From positions 62,001-126,000 of the forward strand of contig CAJHNH020001996.1 in assembly GCA_905116865.2 (NCBI GenBank): a DNA stretch of 64,000 bases, in the 5' to 3' direction. This document shows, piece by piece, positions 27,229-39,600 of this stretch (positions are counted from its first letter, which is position 1; each line of letters begins with the position of its first letter). This DNA comes from Candidula unifasciata (taxonomy: Eukaryota; Mollusca; Gastropoda; Stylommatophora; Geomitridae). The translations under genes and the position numbers were made by a program. The notes under the pieces are model-generated. The model had not been told where the DNA came from and did not search any database. It saw only the letters and a program-made list of their open reading frames with translations.

Positions 27229-28090
27229 CTAGTCCTGTGGAAAGTCAGCTATATAGTGCCGGGATAATGGCATCTGTCTCTCCTGGCTTGTGCCAATCTG
27301 GTTCGTTTCATGGCATGGACTGACGACTTCCACAAGCTGGCAGTGTGTAAACATGTCAGTGAGGAACAGATCATTGAAGGATGGGCCTGTGATTGAGTTA
27401 GTGATTGCTGATCATGAAGAACGAGTCAGTGAGGGATGGGTCAGTGATTGACTGATCAGTGAGGGGCAGCTCTGTGATTTATTGGATCAGTTATGGATGA
27501 ATAAGTCAGTCAGGGATGGGTCATTTAAATGCCATTGGTTCTGTGTGTGGCCTATTATATGTAGAATTTAGGAGGCCTGGGTATAAATATATTAACTGTA
27601 TTTATCTAAAGCCTTTAGAGGGGTTTCCATGTAAATCCAATAGCTTTTTTGAAAACCAGGTTGACTTGAGACTAAATTTTCCCATAAGCCTCTTTGATAT
27701 AGGCCAAGGCTTTGTTTACCTATATTAGTTCTAGGCTGCCCTTTATTTGATGCTTCACTTTTTTTTTGTTTATTGATTGTGCACTTTGTTTATCTTTCTG
27801 TGCTTAAAAACAAAAATGTAAACAGTGTAGTCTAATAAATTTGTAAAGAATTTATTAGTTACCTATTTTAAATAGTTATTTTGTTTTTCCTTGGGTTTTT
27901 TTTTTTTCATTAAGCTTATCCCATGGTTTCCTTACATTTTTCTCAATACTGACAGGATTAAAAAGAATGAGTTAAAACATAAACAATGCCTGTTTATGAC
28001 AAGTTGTCCTTGTGTCTTAGCTTGATTCAAAACGTCTTAGATATTGTGTGTGCTGTTTGATTTCATAGATATGAAATGGGGACATAATCT
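27229..28090. other. Unassigned intergenic DNA
   Basis: Contains short GATGGGTCAGTGA-type direct repeats (27360-27510) and AT-rich sequence with an AATAAATTTGTAAAGAATTT near-palindrome around 27834. No gene or named repeat was recognised. Confidence 0.5.
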
Positions 28091-28091
28091 A

Positions 28092-28385
28092 AAGTAAAAA
28101 GGTAAAGTCGGGAGATGTGAACCAGCATCATTGCACACGGTTATAAACCATAAGTGCTCTGCCACCAGTAGGGACAGCTGATAAGACGCCTGTGTCGTCG
28201 TCCGCACGTAACTCCGTAGCTACAGCGACGATCCTCCATTCACACCAGAGTGTCACTCTGGTACCCATTTGCTAGAGGCTGGGTGAACCCAGGGAACCGC
28301 TCGGTTTCGAACATCGACCATGGCTGCAGCGAGTCATAGCTGGATTTGAATGTGAGCCTCCTATCGACTGGACTAACACTGGGAC
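28092..28385 (-). repeat. tRNA-headed SINE, family D
   Basis: Reverse copy: GTCGGGAGATGTGAACCAGC, CATAAGTGCTCTGCCACCAG, CGTAGCTACAGCGACGATCC and CGGTTTCGAACATCGACC (B box reversed). The A box is near 28370. Confidence 0.8.
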
Positions 28386-28784
28386 AAAGTCTGATCTAAT
28401 ATTTGTCTGCGGAAGACAGGAACATTTTATTTACTGCTAGCATTACCTTGTTATCAGTACAACACATTAATGCACATTCAAACAACTTTCTTTTCACCCT
28501 GGTTGTAATAATGCTGGCTGCTTTACATGCTGAATACACTTCAATAAAACTACATGGTCTACATCCCAACTATGTTCCTGAAACTCTGGTACCCAACTGA
28601 CCCAAGAGCCAACCTTTCCATTACACTGGTCTAGATGTGCGAATACAACAGTTTAACATTACATTCATAACCTGCCTGTTCAGCCTGCTGCAGATATGTA
28701 CCATGGCAATATTAGAAGAGTTAATCACTGATGTAGAGTTGCAGGCAGAAAGTTTTCAAGGGGCCCCTTAAGTTTCCATACATC

Positions 28785-29460
28785 TTCTTCTTCTTCTTCT
28801 TCTTCAGCGATCTGAACCATGGCGGTTCATTGCTGCAGAAATCACCCGCCTCCACTCAATCTTCCTGGTTAGCCTTCTCTTTCTAGTAGGTGACACCAAG
28901 TGTTAGCAGGTCTGTCTGGACATCTCCCATCGTCTTCTTGGTCTGCCTTGTGGTTTACGACCATTCAGCTTCCTTGTGTACAGTTTTTACCTCTCTGTCA
29001 TTTGACACTCTCTCAATATGCCCATGCCATTTCAATTAGATCTCATAATGCCAGTGATCAGTGGTGATTTAAACAAATTATGAATTTTGTTGTTACTTCT
29101 CACTCTCCATTCCCTGCTGTTAACATCTTTGATGGGTCCAAAGATTCGTCATAAGACTCTGTTTTCAAAAATTTGTAACAAGGCTTCATCTCTTTTAGTT
29201 GTGCTCCAAGTTTCAGAGCCATATAAAATGACTGGTCTTATCAATGTTTTATATATTTTGATCTTGATGTTGGGAGATAGAGACTTTGACTTTTAAAATG
29301 TTGTAGGGCATAGTATACTTTTTTTCAAGAATGTATTCTAGATTGTTTTTCCTCTCTCAGCATGTTGGAGCAGTTAAAGTTTGCACCCAAATACTTATAT
29401 GTTTCTGTTCGTTTAATTTTCATATTATTGATTTGTATGTGGCCCGAGTTTGTATCCTTT
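28785..29460 (-). mobile_element. LINE (RTE/CR1-like) RT C-terminal fragment
   Basis: The minus strand encodes LIRPVILYGSETW-type sequence, then NRVL and WRV.SN..IHNLF, and RKLNGRKPQGRPRRRW, ending WRRVISAAMNRHGSDR. These are the post-RT segments of a non-LTR polyprotein. Stops and frameshifts are present. A CTTCTT tract marks its 3' side. Confidence 0.78.
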
Positions 29461-29689
29461 CCCTGTCTTGTTGTTTCCATGCATAGAAAAATAATCATTT
29501 TAAAAAAAAAAATATTATTAAAACAATTTTTATGAAAAAATATAATATGCTCTACAAGACCACAACTGTTTTGAAAACACATTTCCATGCATGCCCTTTG
29601 TTGCAGAAGAATGCAGATAACTACAGCAGAAGTTATGCTTCTAATGGAATTGTTGATATGTTTAATTTTCCTATACATGGTACATGAGA

Positions 29690-29945
29690 GCTAATAGACT
29701 GAAATTGTTGGGGCATATTGAAAGAATGTCAGATGACAGAGAAGTAAAAACTGTATACACAAGGAAGATGAATGGTCATAGACCATGAGGTAGACCAAGA
29801 AGACAATGGAGAGATAATGTTGAGGCAGACCTGCAAACACTTGGTGTCACCAACTGGAAAGAGAAGGCCAACCAGAAAGATGAATGGAGGCGGGTGATAT
29901 CTGCAGCAATGAACCTCAAGGGCTTAGAATGCTGAAGAAAAAGTA
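29690..29945 (+). mobile_element. LINE 3' end fragment, inverted relative to 28785-29460
   Basis: Encodes KLLGHIERMSDDREVKTVYT, then GRPRRQWRDNVEADLQTLGV and WRRVISAAMNLKGLEC with a stop at about 29930. It belongs to the same family as the preceding minus-strand copy, forming a spaced inverted pair. Confidence 0.8.
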
Positions 29946-30069
29946 TAGAAACTTATGGGACATCTTTGGTTGTTGTTGTTGTTTTTTTTTTAAATTGGCT
30001 TAACTTGTTCAGTCGCGCAAGGTACTAGCTTTGTCCGAGGGACTTAAAAATGACAGTACGAAACTCATA

Positions 30070-30308
30070 GGGTCCGCCTGTGGGTTCCAGGGCAAAAAAC
30101 AATTATAGGTACAACAAGAATAGACCCACTGCCTGCCCAAAAGCTTTCTTCAAAGTCAAAGTGCATCTGCCTGAGAGGCAGGCAACCAGCAGTCTGCATA
30201 CAAATAAGTCAGGATACGCATGCAACACTCAGGTTCTGGAAGCAGACTAAAATCCAGAAGTGGGCAAACAACTAGAACTTTCCGCCAGAGTTTACAGCTG
30301 GTGAACAC
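30070..30308 (-). repeat. Dispersed repeat, family A
   Basis: Reverse copy: ACAAGAATAGACCCACTGCC, CTGCCTGAGAGGCAGGCAAC and GCCAGAGTTTACAGCTGGTG. Confidence 0.72.
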
Positions 30309-30534
30309 AAACTCATTTTTAGAGAAGCCAAATATCCAATCCTTGCAGGAAACATATAGGTTGTCAGAGTTCTTCAGAGTCGCTCACTAAACATAAGATG
30401 TGAACACAAACATAACATGTGGATCGGTACATGTGAATACCATTCACATATAGTCCGTTGTTTGAGACACAGAGGGTTAATTCTATGTTAAAGTGTTGTG
30501 CGTCCAAACAAGATATGATGAATGTGATAATAAT

Positions 30535-31290
30535 ACCAAATGTGTTAATAGTATGATAATGACCATAATAAACATGCTAACAATGGGATAATGACCATAA
30601 TAAACATGCTAACAATGGGATAATGACCATAATAAACATGCTAACAATGGGATAATGACCATAATAAACATGCTAACAATGTGATAATGACCATAATAAA
30701 CATGCTAACAATGGGATAATGACCATAATAAACATGCTAACAATGGGATAATGACCATAATAAACATGCTAACAATGTGATAATGACCATAATAAACATG
30801 CTAACAATGTGATAAGGACCATAATAAACATGCTAACAATGGGATAATGACCATAATAAACATGCTAACAATGGGATAATGACCATAATAAACATGCTAA
30901 CAATGGGATAATGACCATAATAAACATGCTAACAATGGGATAATGACCATAATAAACATGCTAACAATGGGATAATGACCATAATAAACATGCTAACAAT
31001 GGGATAATGACCATAATAAACATGCTAACAATGGGATAATGACCATAATAAACATGCTAACAATGTGATAATGACCATAATTAACATGCTAACAATGTAA
31101 TAATAACCATAATAAACATGCTAACAATGTGATAATGACCATAATAAACATGCTAACAATGTGATAATTACCATAATAAACATGCTAACAATGTGATCAT
31201 GACCATAATAAACATGCTAACAATGGGATCATGACTATAATAAACATGCTAACAATGGGAAAATAACCAAAATAAACATGCTAACAATGT
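30535..31290. repeat. 32-bp minisatellite
   Basis: About 23 copies of a 32-bp unit (GATAATGACCATAATAAACA, TGCTAACAATGG), homogeneous in the centre and diverging at 31080-31290. Stops occur in all frames. Confidence 0.96.
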
Positions 31291-31429
31291 GACACCATTT
31301 AATATGTAGATGAACATATCTACTTGTATGTGTGATGGTGGCTCCACAGGCATGTTGCTGACCACACTGTCCAGTGAGTGCCCAGTGGTCTATCAAAACT
31401 ATATGTCCAGCAGTTTATGCTCAGTTTGC

Positions 31430-31605
31430 TGAAGACAGTAATAATGTTGAATTGAGAATCAAAATCACAACACTCGAGACACTTCCATATACGCTCCGTC
31501 CCCATTTTCAACAGTAGGAGAAGAGTTCCAATTCTGATGTTACTAGTAATGGTCTGGCTGTGTATCAGTCTCGCCTTTCCCCTGAGTGTTGAGCGTCAGC
31601 AAGAT
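31430..31605 (-). mobile_element. I-like LINE 3' terminus
   Basis: The minus strand encodes MGTERIWKCLECCDFDSQFN, the C-terminal CxxC segment that follows RNase H in the LINE family at 55900-57060. The plus strand shows CTCGAGACACTTCCATATAC and GAGTTCCAATTCTGATG, shared with 46545-46690, 55905-56030 and 63295-63410. Confidence 0.55.
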
Positions 31606-31989
31606 CACCTGGTAACTCCCCGCAGCGCCATTCTCCTCAGATTAAAATAAAGACAATCAAAAGGTCCTTTACTGACTGCACCAGTAGAGGTTCGCCCCGG
31701 TGGCTATGTGTGTCCACCACTGTCTTTACAGATTTTATGTGGTGAAGCCCCAGTCTCTTGCATGGTGTGACTCTCATACTATTGTCATAAAGCCACGATG
31801 ACAGGCAACACAAATTCTTGTACATATTTGGTGTCATTGTGATGCAGTTTGGGAAGCTTTTTGTTCTACATGATTTCCATAATTTATGTTTTTTTCTAAA
31901 CCATGTGGCATTTAATTATGGCCAAAAGTATGTCAGTTTTTGAGACATGATGCTATCTTTTGAACCAGTTTTCTTCCGTGTTTATATAT

Positions 31990-32215
31990 TAATAAAGTCA
32001 CAGAAAATGTATTGATCGGCACTCTAGGAGGGTGCATAGTTGACCATGTTCTTAGTGCACTTGTTTCCATAGCAAGGCTCACATGCCATCTGGGGGTGAC
32101 AGGTTTGATTCCCGGCATGTTAATTATAGCTTTCAATTTTCATGTTGTCCAGTGTGTTCTTCTATCTTTCTACTTCTTTCTGTGAGTGCCAATCAATACA
32201 TTTTCAGTTACTTTA
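31990..32215 (+). repeat. SINE-like repeat, family G
   Basis: TTTCCATAGCAAGGCTCACA (A-box-like) and GACAGGTTTGATTCCCGGCA (B-box-like) are followed by TGTTGTCCAGTGTGTTCTTC and GAGTGCCAATCAATACA. Confidence 0.65.
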
Positions 32216-32271
32216 TTAATATATAATATTTAATGGTCTCAAGGGTTCCCCTCTGTTTATTCTTCCATGCT

Positions 32272-32530
32272 TAGATCACAATTTTTTGTAACATTTGAGT
32301 TGAAAATATTGTCAAAAAATTTCCGTAACATTTGAGTTCAAAATATTGTCACAAAATTTCCGTAACATTTGAGTTAAAAATATTGTCACAAAATTTCCGT
32401 AACATTTGAGTTAAAAATATTGTCATACAATTTTCCATAACATTTGAGTTAAAATGCTATCACAGTTTCCGTAAAATTTGAGTTTAAAATATTGTCACAA
32501 AATGTTCCTAACATTTGAGTTAAAAAAGTC
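32272..32530. repeat. About 37-bp minisatellite
   Basis: Seven copies of TAACATTTGAGTTAAAAATA then TTGTCACAAAATTTCCG. Confidence 0.92.
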
Positions 32531-32832
32531 TCAGCATTTTTCTATAGTGGTTGTGAAACGTGTCTTGAGTGACATATATATGTTACCACAGACAGGCAAG
32601 ATAGATATTCAGAATGTTTCTTTTTTTGCTTACTGGTTTGAGTGTTGGTGTGAAAAGCCAGGGGGAAACTACTACGTTATCTCGCCCAGTAAATTTTCCA
32701 AGGCTGACAATTTTTCTTAAGTCCATTTAGTGTGTCAGTCATTGACTCTGACCTCAGCCTTCAGTCATGTGTACTGTGAGATGTCCCTCCATGTTGTGAT
32801 GCCAGATTGTCTTAACTTTCTCCCTCTTGTAG

Positions 32833-33125
32833 ATACTGCGGTTGCTCTGGCTGGTCCAGTACTGGACAGAAGCAATGCTATGCACAGTGCTTACCGTGAA
32901 GGCGAATACAGCAAACGGCACATGGCTCCGTCTCTGGTGATTGATATGGGGGTGCAGTCTAAGGCTGCAAGAAAAGAACGTTTCACAGAGGGGACAAGAT
33001 GTTTAATTAATTATTCAACACTGAACAGGCATCGTCAGTCATCTTACACTTGCGGAGCTTTTGAGAAGGAGATCGGAGCGCCCATGGATTTGTCTGAAGT
33101 GCTGTGATAACAATCCTTGCTACTC
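32833..33125 (+). mobile_element. I-like LINE RNase H C-terminal fragment
   Basis: The frame from 32833 (LAGPVLDRSNAMHSAYREGE, VIDMGVQSKAARKERF) parallels the RNase H tail LAGSAI...MDHADIINALRE...MADMGIKIGTAKN at 56035-56400. After a frame slip, 33050-33110 encodes TLAELLRRRSERPWICLKCC, matching FTLVELLRRRSGHLWICLE at 57375-57440. A good-looking acceptor (TCTTGTAG at 32832) makes it mimic a terminal exon, but the homology shows it is a retrotransposon remnant. Confidence 0.72.
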
Positions 33126-33414
33126 ACTAAACAGTTTTCCTCTGCCACTCCTCCTCCTCCTCCTCCAGCTTTTCTGATGACACTGTGTAATCAAAGTTCT
33201 CAGATTCATTGATGTAGCCAAAGAATATTGATTATCTTTTTCTGATGTATGTTCCTTGACGTAGCCAAAGAATATCAATTATCTTTTTCTGATGTTGGTA
33301 GCCAGTTTTCATGTTGAGTGAATTTCCTTCAAGCCATTCTCTTATCTTTAAATCTTGTCTTCCTATGCCCACCTCCTCCCCAGGTTTCTTCAGGGATGTT
33401 TTCGACAAGGGTTC

Positions 33415-33621
33415 CTAAAATTTGATGATTCCCCATGTTGCACGTCGTAGATCTGCGTGGAAGACTGAGATTGCATAGAAGGAGAAAACGCTCTTTAAGT
33501 GAATCAGGTTTAAGGACACAGATATCTGGTCAGTGATCTGGTAAAAGACCACTGTGGCGGCAGCAACCAGGATGTCCGCCACAACGACACAAGCCAGCGC
33601 CATCTTGTATGAATGTTTTGC
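33415..33621 (-). CDS. GPCR exon 6: TM6, TM7, C-terminus
   Basis: Residues 486-553. It begins AKHSYKMALACVVVADILVA, with a hydrophobic TM6 and no CWxP. TM7 is NLIHLKSVFSFYAISVF and the helix-8-like segment HADLRRATW, with the stop 11 residues after the RRA block. The acceptor on the minus strand is TGATCTTTCAG. The very short tail and missing NP are unusual for class A. Confidence 0.75.
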   Translation of the reverse strand, partial: AKHSYKMALACVVVADILVAAATVVFYQITDQISVSLNLIHLKSVFSFYAISVFHADLRRATWGIIKF

Positions 33622-36600
33622 CTGAAAGATCAAACCAGCAGTTAGTCTATGTACGATTGGTGGTACAACTAATGTTAGTCACCCCAGATCCCACCCAAAT
33701 ACACACTATCTCACTTCTGACTCATATTTCCTGAGCCTCATGGCCTTCGCACAAGATTATGGGGGTGTTGCGCAGTGCCTTTGATATCATGTGTCATATA
33801 TTTCAGCAGGCCAGAACTTTTAACACTCCAAAAACATTGAAAACTGGGTCCACCACAATCCCTCTAGAGAGTGCTGCAACCTTGTCACATGCATTCTCTT
33901 TCGTGGAATGAAAACATAAATGCAAGACATCTCAGAGACAAAACAACAGAGTGGAACACACCCGTAACCTTCAGGAAAGTCGGCCAGCCCAACAAACTTG
34001 TGAATGAAAACTGACTTACTCTATTTGGGAAGACTATTATCAAACGAATATGACTGGTATATGCATTCTGGTTTCTGATACATACAGCTGATGTGTTGAT
34101 TGCTGACTCATTGTGGTATGTAAGTATGCCAAAGGTCAGAGGGAATGGGAGGGCACTTGAATATTTATGAGTATGCTGACAGAGCTAGTGGGAAATAACC
34201 TAGATCACTTGTAGTTTGTGAAACAGGTGGTACCTCAAATGTACAAGACACCACGGTATTGTGAGGGCAGTGACTGACGGCTGGTTCAAATCTTATGTCA
34301 ATCTGATTTAATAGCTCTGGATCAGTGAAACAGAACAGACGTTTAGAGATGTTTGAGTGTGCCCAGATGAGTTTGATGTATTTGAATTGTGAAAGGAAAT
34401 ATGTAGATATATATATATACTAAGTCGATGCGAACGCTTCGTAATGCCGGGGTGCCAGGTTCGATTTCAGCTGCGGCCATACGCCTTGCATTGGTTTCGA
34501 CAGTTGTATCAGGGAGCCGAACGTCCAGCAGGAATGGCAAACTACTGGACTTAAATTTGCCTAGAGAAACCACACAACAGCCAGGAGCTGATGAGGTTCG
34601 TTCTGCAGCATCCTGTAAAGGATACGCAACTAACCTTTATATATATATAAATATTACATAAATAAACAGGCAATGTAGATCTTCACCCATGGAAAGAAGT
34701 AAAAAGGTAGAATGACACACTAGACAACATAAAAATCAAAAGCTTTAGTTACCGTGCCGGTAATCGAACCTGTCACATCCAAATGGCGTGTGCGCCTTGC
34801 TATGGAAACAAGTTTGCTAATAACATGGCCAAATAGGCACTTCCCCTCCGCCCTAATAAAAAGGTGTTTTTATTGGCCAGGTCCAGCGTATAACTTGAAA
34901 TCTACAACTATGAAATACGGACAGAATTCCTCTCAAACTATTAAAATGACACCATAGGTTACAGAAACTGATTTTAACCAAGCATAGGTGGAATAACAAA
35001 CACAGAAACAGACTGCCAGTGAATGCAGGAGTTTTTGAAGAGCTCAGGGCGGTGTAGTTTTGTGTAAGTCTGTCAGCAGAGAGCGAGGGCAGCATGGTGC
35101 AGTACAGTTTATTATACAGTGCAGACTGCTTAAGAAGACATCGGATGTGGCCAATTTCTGTTGTAAAGAACAATTTGTTTATCCCGGTCATATTCCTTGC
35201 TACACGCGCCTTGCGTTGGTTTTGACAATGGTATCAAGAAAGCCGACCGTCCAGTGGCAATGGCAAACTACTGGACGTAAATTTGCCTAGAGAAATCACA
35301 CAACAACCGGGGGCTGTTAGAGTGTGTTCTGCAACGTCCTGTAAAGGATACGCAACTAACCTTTAAAAGTGGTGCTAAATATAGGAACAGAAAAAGGGGT
35401 CGGATTGGTTACTAGAATTAGGGAAGTCCCAATGTTGCAAGGCACGAGGTCAGCATGGGAATGGAAGAAAACGAGATATGAGTTTGGGAAACTTGAGGCA
35501 ACGGCGTTAAGAATAACTGGTGATTCTTTGACCGGACACCGGAGTGAAAAGACGCGAAACTGGATCAACAGTGATAGGTTTGATCATGAATCTAGACGGA
35601 TCCCGAATGAACGTTAGTCCTGAACGGCAAGGAGTGAAACTATGATGAATTACAGTTGAGGACAACAGTTGTTTTCTATGGCCTGTTGGTTCTATCAGTC
35701 GTTTACATGCCAGTGTCCATCATCTGAAGCGTAGATGTAGACTTAGAGTGTGAGCAAGGGGACCCTGTCGGAATGGCGTAAGTGTTCGGCTTCAATGTTG
35801 ATTCTTGTTGCTTGTGTTGTATTGATACTAAACCCATGAATAGCTGCTAACCTTCAGTGACTGTCATTTGGAGACATGTGATAGTTGATCGGAAGAGACG
35901 TTTGACCATTTAAGACAAGACCTGACGGGTAGAGACATGCCCAGTTGAGACGAGACCGGTTAAGACGAGACATGGCCGCTAGATAATGACCGGTTAAGAC
36001 GATACTTGACAGGTAGAGACATGACCAGTTAAGACGAGACCTGACCGGTTAGGACTAGACCTGACCGGTTAGGACTAGACCTGACCAGTTCTAACGAGAC
36101 CTGACCGGTAGAGACCTGAACAATAGAGACCCAACCGGTAGAGACATGACCAGTACAGACCTGACCGGTAGAGACATGACCAGTACAGATCCAACCGGTA
36201 GAGACATGCCCGCTAGAGACATGCCCGCTAGAGACATGACCGCTAGAGACATGACCGCTAGAGACAGGACCGCTAGAGACAGGACCGCTAGAGACATGAC
36301 CGCTAGAGACAGGACCGCTAGAGACATGACCGGTAGAGACATGACCGGTAAAGACCTGACCGCTAGAGACATGACCGCTAGAGACATGACCGCTAGAGAC
36401 ATGCCCGCTAGAGACAGGACCGCTAGAGACAGGACCGCTAGAGACATGCCCGCTAGAGACATGACCGCTAGAGACATGACCGCTAGAGACATGACCGCTA
36501 GAGACATGCCCGCTAGAGACATGCCCGCTAGAGACATGACCGCTAGAGACATGACCGCTTGAGACAGGACCGCTAGAGACATGACCGCTAGAGACATGAC

Positions 36601-39600
36601 CGCTAGAGACATGACCGGTAGAGACATGACCGGTAAAGACCTGACCGCTAGAGACATGACCGCTAGAGACATGCCCGCTAGAGACATGCCCGCTAGAGAC
36701 ATGACCGCTAGAGACATGCCCGCTAGAGACATGACCGCTAGAGACATGACCGCTAGAGACATGACCGCTAGAGACATGACCGCTAGAGACATGCCCGCTA
36801 GAGACATGACCGCTAGAGACATGACCGCTAGAGACATGACCGCTAGAGACATGCCCGCTAGAGACATGCCCGCTAGAGACATGACCGCTAGAGACAGGAC
36901 CGCTAGAGACAGGACCGCTAGAGACATGCCCGCTAGAGACATGACCGCTAGAGACATGACCGCTAGAGACAGGACCGCTAGAGACATGACCGGTAGAGAC
37001 ATGACCGGTAAAGACCTGACCAAATAGAGACATGACCAGTAGAGACCTGACCAGTAGAGACCTGTCCGATAGAGACATGACCAGTAGAGACCTGACCGAT
37101 AGAGACATGATCAGTAGAGACCTGACCACTAATGATGGCGCTAGAGACATGACCAGGAAAGACCTGACCGGTAGAGACATGACCGATAGAGAAAAGACCG
37201 GTATACCTGGCCAGTAGAGACATGTCCTGTACAGATATGACGGATAGAGACATGACCAGCAGGCTGTAGGTGAGTAGTTTTCAACATTATTACAGATGGT
37301 GCTCCCGTTGAATATATGGCTAGTCCCTTTCCCCTAACTTAAACTATAATTCAATACACATGTTATCTACTAATTCGATTTTGTAAATGGTTGATGTAAA
37401 TACTGCTCATTAAAAAAAGAAACACGTCCTAGACTTAAAAAAAGGGTTTTAAAAATATTATATTTACAATTAAACTGGGAAAAAATAATAGTTTAATAGA
37501 TTTTTTACAAGTATATGCAATTTTAGAATTGCTTACATAATACCTGTAAACATGCATGCATACATACATACATACATACATACATACATACATACATACA
37601 TACATACATACATACATACATACATACATACATACATACATACATACATACATACATACATACATACATACCTATATACATACATACATACATACCTATA
37701 TACATACATACATACATACATACATACATACATACATACATACATACCTACCTACCTACATACATACATACATACATACATACATACCTATATACATACA
37801 TACCTATATACATACATACATACATACATACATACCTATATACATACATACATACATACATACATACATACATACATACCTATATACATACATACCTATA
37901 TACATACATACATACATACATACATACATACATACATACACACATACATACAAACTATATACATACATGCATGCATACACATACGCTTACATACATATAT
38001 ACCTATATACATACATAATACATACATACCTATATACATACATACTTACATACATAAAGTCGGGAGATGTGAACTAGCTTCATTGCACACGGTTATAAAC
38101 CATAAGTGCTCTGCCACCAGTATAGACAGCTGATAAGAAACTGTCCGCCTGTGTCGCCGCCCGTACCAAACTCCATAGCTACAGCGACGTTCCTCTATTT
38201 ACCACAGAGTGTTAACTCTGGTACCCATTTTCTAAAGGCCGGGTGAACCCTGGAAACCGTCCGGTTTCGAACACCGGCCGTGGGCTGCACGAGTCGCAGC
38301 TGGATTTGAAAGCCCGTCTCCTATCGACTGCCCTAACGCAGCCCCTCATAATACATACATACATACATACATATATACATACATACATACATACATACAC
38401 ACACATACACACACATACACACATACACAACTTACTGACTGAACACGTTTCCCGCTCGACCGTAGGCATTCACAATAGAACAGAAACTTCACCAGTGGCA
38501 TGTTCTTGTTGGAGGCAGAACTACTTCTTCTACGCGACCCTCTTCTATCTTTTGTAGTGACGAACATTTCGTAATCTGAGATCGATTTCTTTGTTTCGGC
38601 TTTAGGTCCAGGATTCAGAGGCTGTTTATCCGAGCTCTTACCTGGACCAATGTTACTGTCTGGGATACTGCTGACAGTTTTACTTTCTTGTTCTAGCGGT
38701 CCCACATCTTCACTCGACAATATAGCTCCAATGTTACTGTCAACTGAAGTTGACAAGCGGGGTTGCACAGGTGACCTTCCTGTCCGGACAGTAGAACCTA
38801 CACGTATCGCAGATTTGCCTGCGTTGTAGATGCGTTGTTTTCCGGAGTCTGAAACTTCCTGGTTATGTTTTTGTGTGAGTTTAAGAGTCTCAAACTGGCT
38901 AGGTCTTCGCGAATTGCTTCCGTACTGACTCCTCCGCTGTTCGTTTACAGACAACCTCTGAAGCTTTTCTGATACTTGTGGGTTATCAGATTCGATAAAG
39001 CGCACGAAGATTGAGTCCCGGCCTATTAGAGGGTTATCATCCACGAATTGCATGGATTTGTGCACGACTAGTATTGTAGACGCGAACCACAAGAAACCGA
39101 ATGTCATGAAGTAGATGGCCTTTAATATATTGTTGACATCGTGGATCTGGGCAGTTGTGTCGTAGTTCAACAGCATATGGCAGAAGTTTGGGACAAAGGA
39201 GCTGTAGTAGTTTGAGCCCTGGGCTGGACCCGCCGTTGAACTGTCATTGAGGGATGTTAATGGAAGTTTCCCGCTCGCTTTCTCCTGAGATAACACAACA
39301 AAGGTTAGTTGCGGATCCTTTACAGGACGTTGCAGAACCAACCACAAAAGCCCCTGGCTGTTGTGTGGTTTCTCTAGGCAAATTTACACCCAGTAATTTG
39401 CCATTTCTCCTGGACTGTCGGCCCCCTGATACCACTGTCGAAACCAACGCAAGGCGCAGCTGGGATCGAACCCAGCACCCCGGCATTACGAAGTGTTCGC
39501 ATCGACTTAGCCACAGAGCCGACTATACACAACATAACAGGTTTGATATTTCTGTTGGTTCGCTAGAGCTAATGTAATGTAAGGTTAAAGCCTGTTGTGT

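Noticed and set aside
25566..31290. CRISPR-like regular arrays
   Set aside because: The 29-bp and 32-bp arrays are head-to-tail repeats without unique spacers, in animal DNA. They are ordinary minisatellites.
32730..33107. Terminal exon of a new plus-strand host gene
   Set aside because: Comparison with RNase H LINE copies at 56035 and 57375 shows the same order of motifs, including the LRRRSE.PWIC end in a shifted frame.
36029..37180. A 383-residue Ser/Gly/His/Val repeat protein
   Set aside because: Translation of the 15-bp array. Several other frames are equally open.
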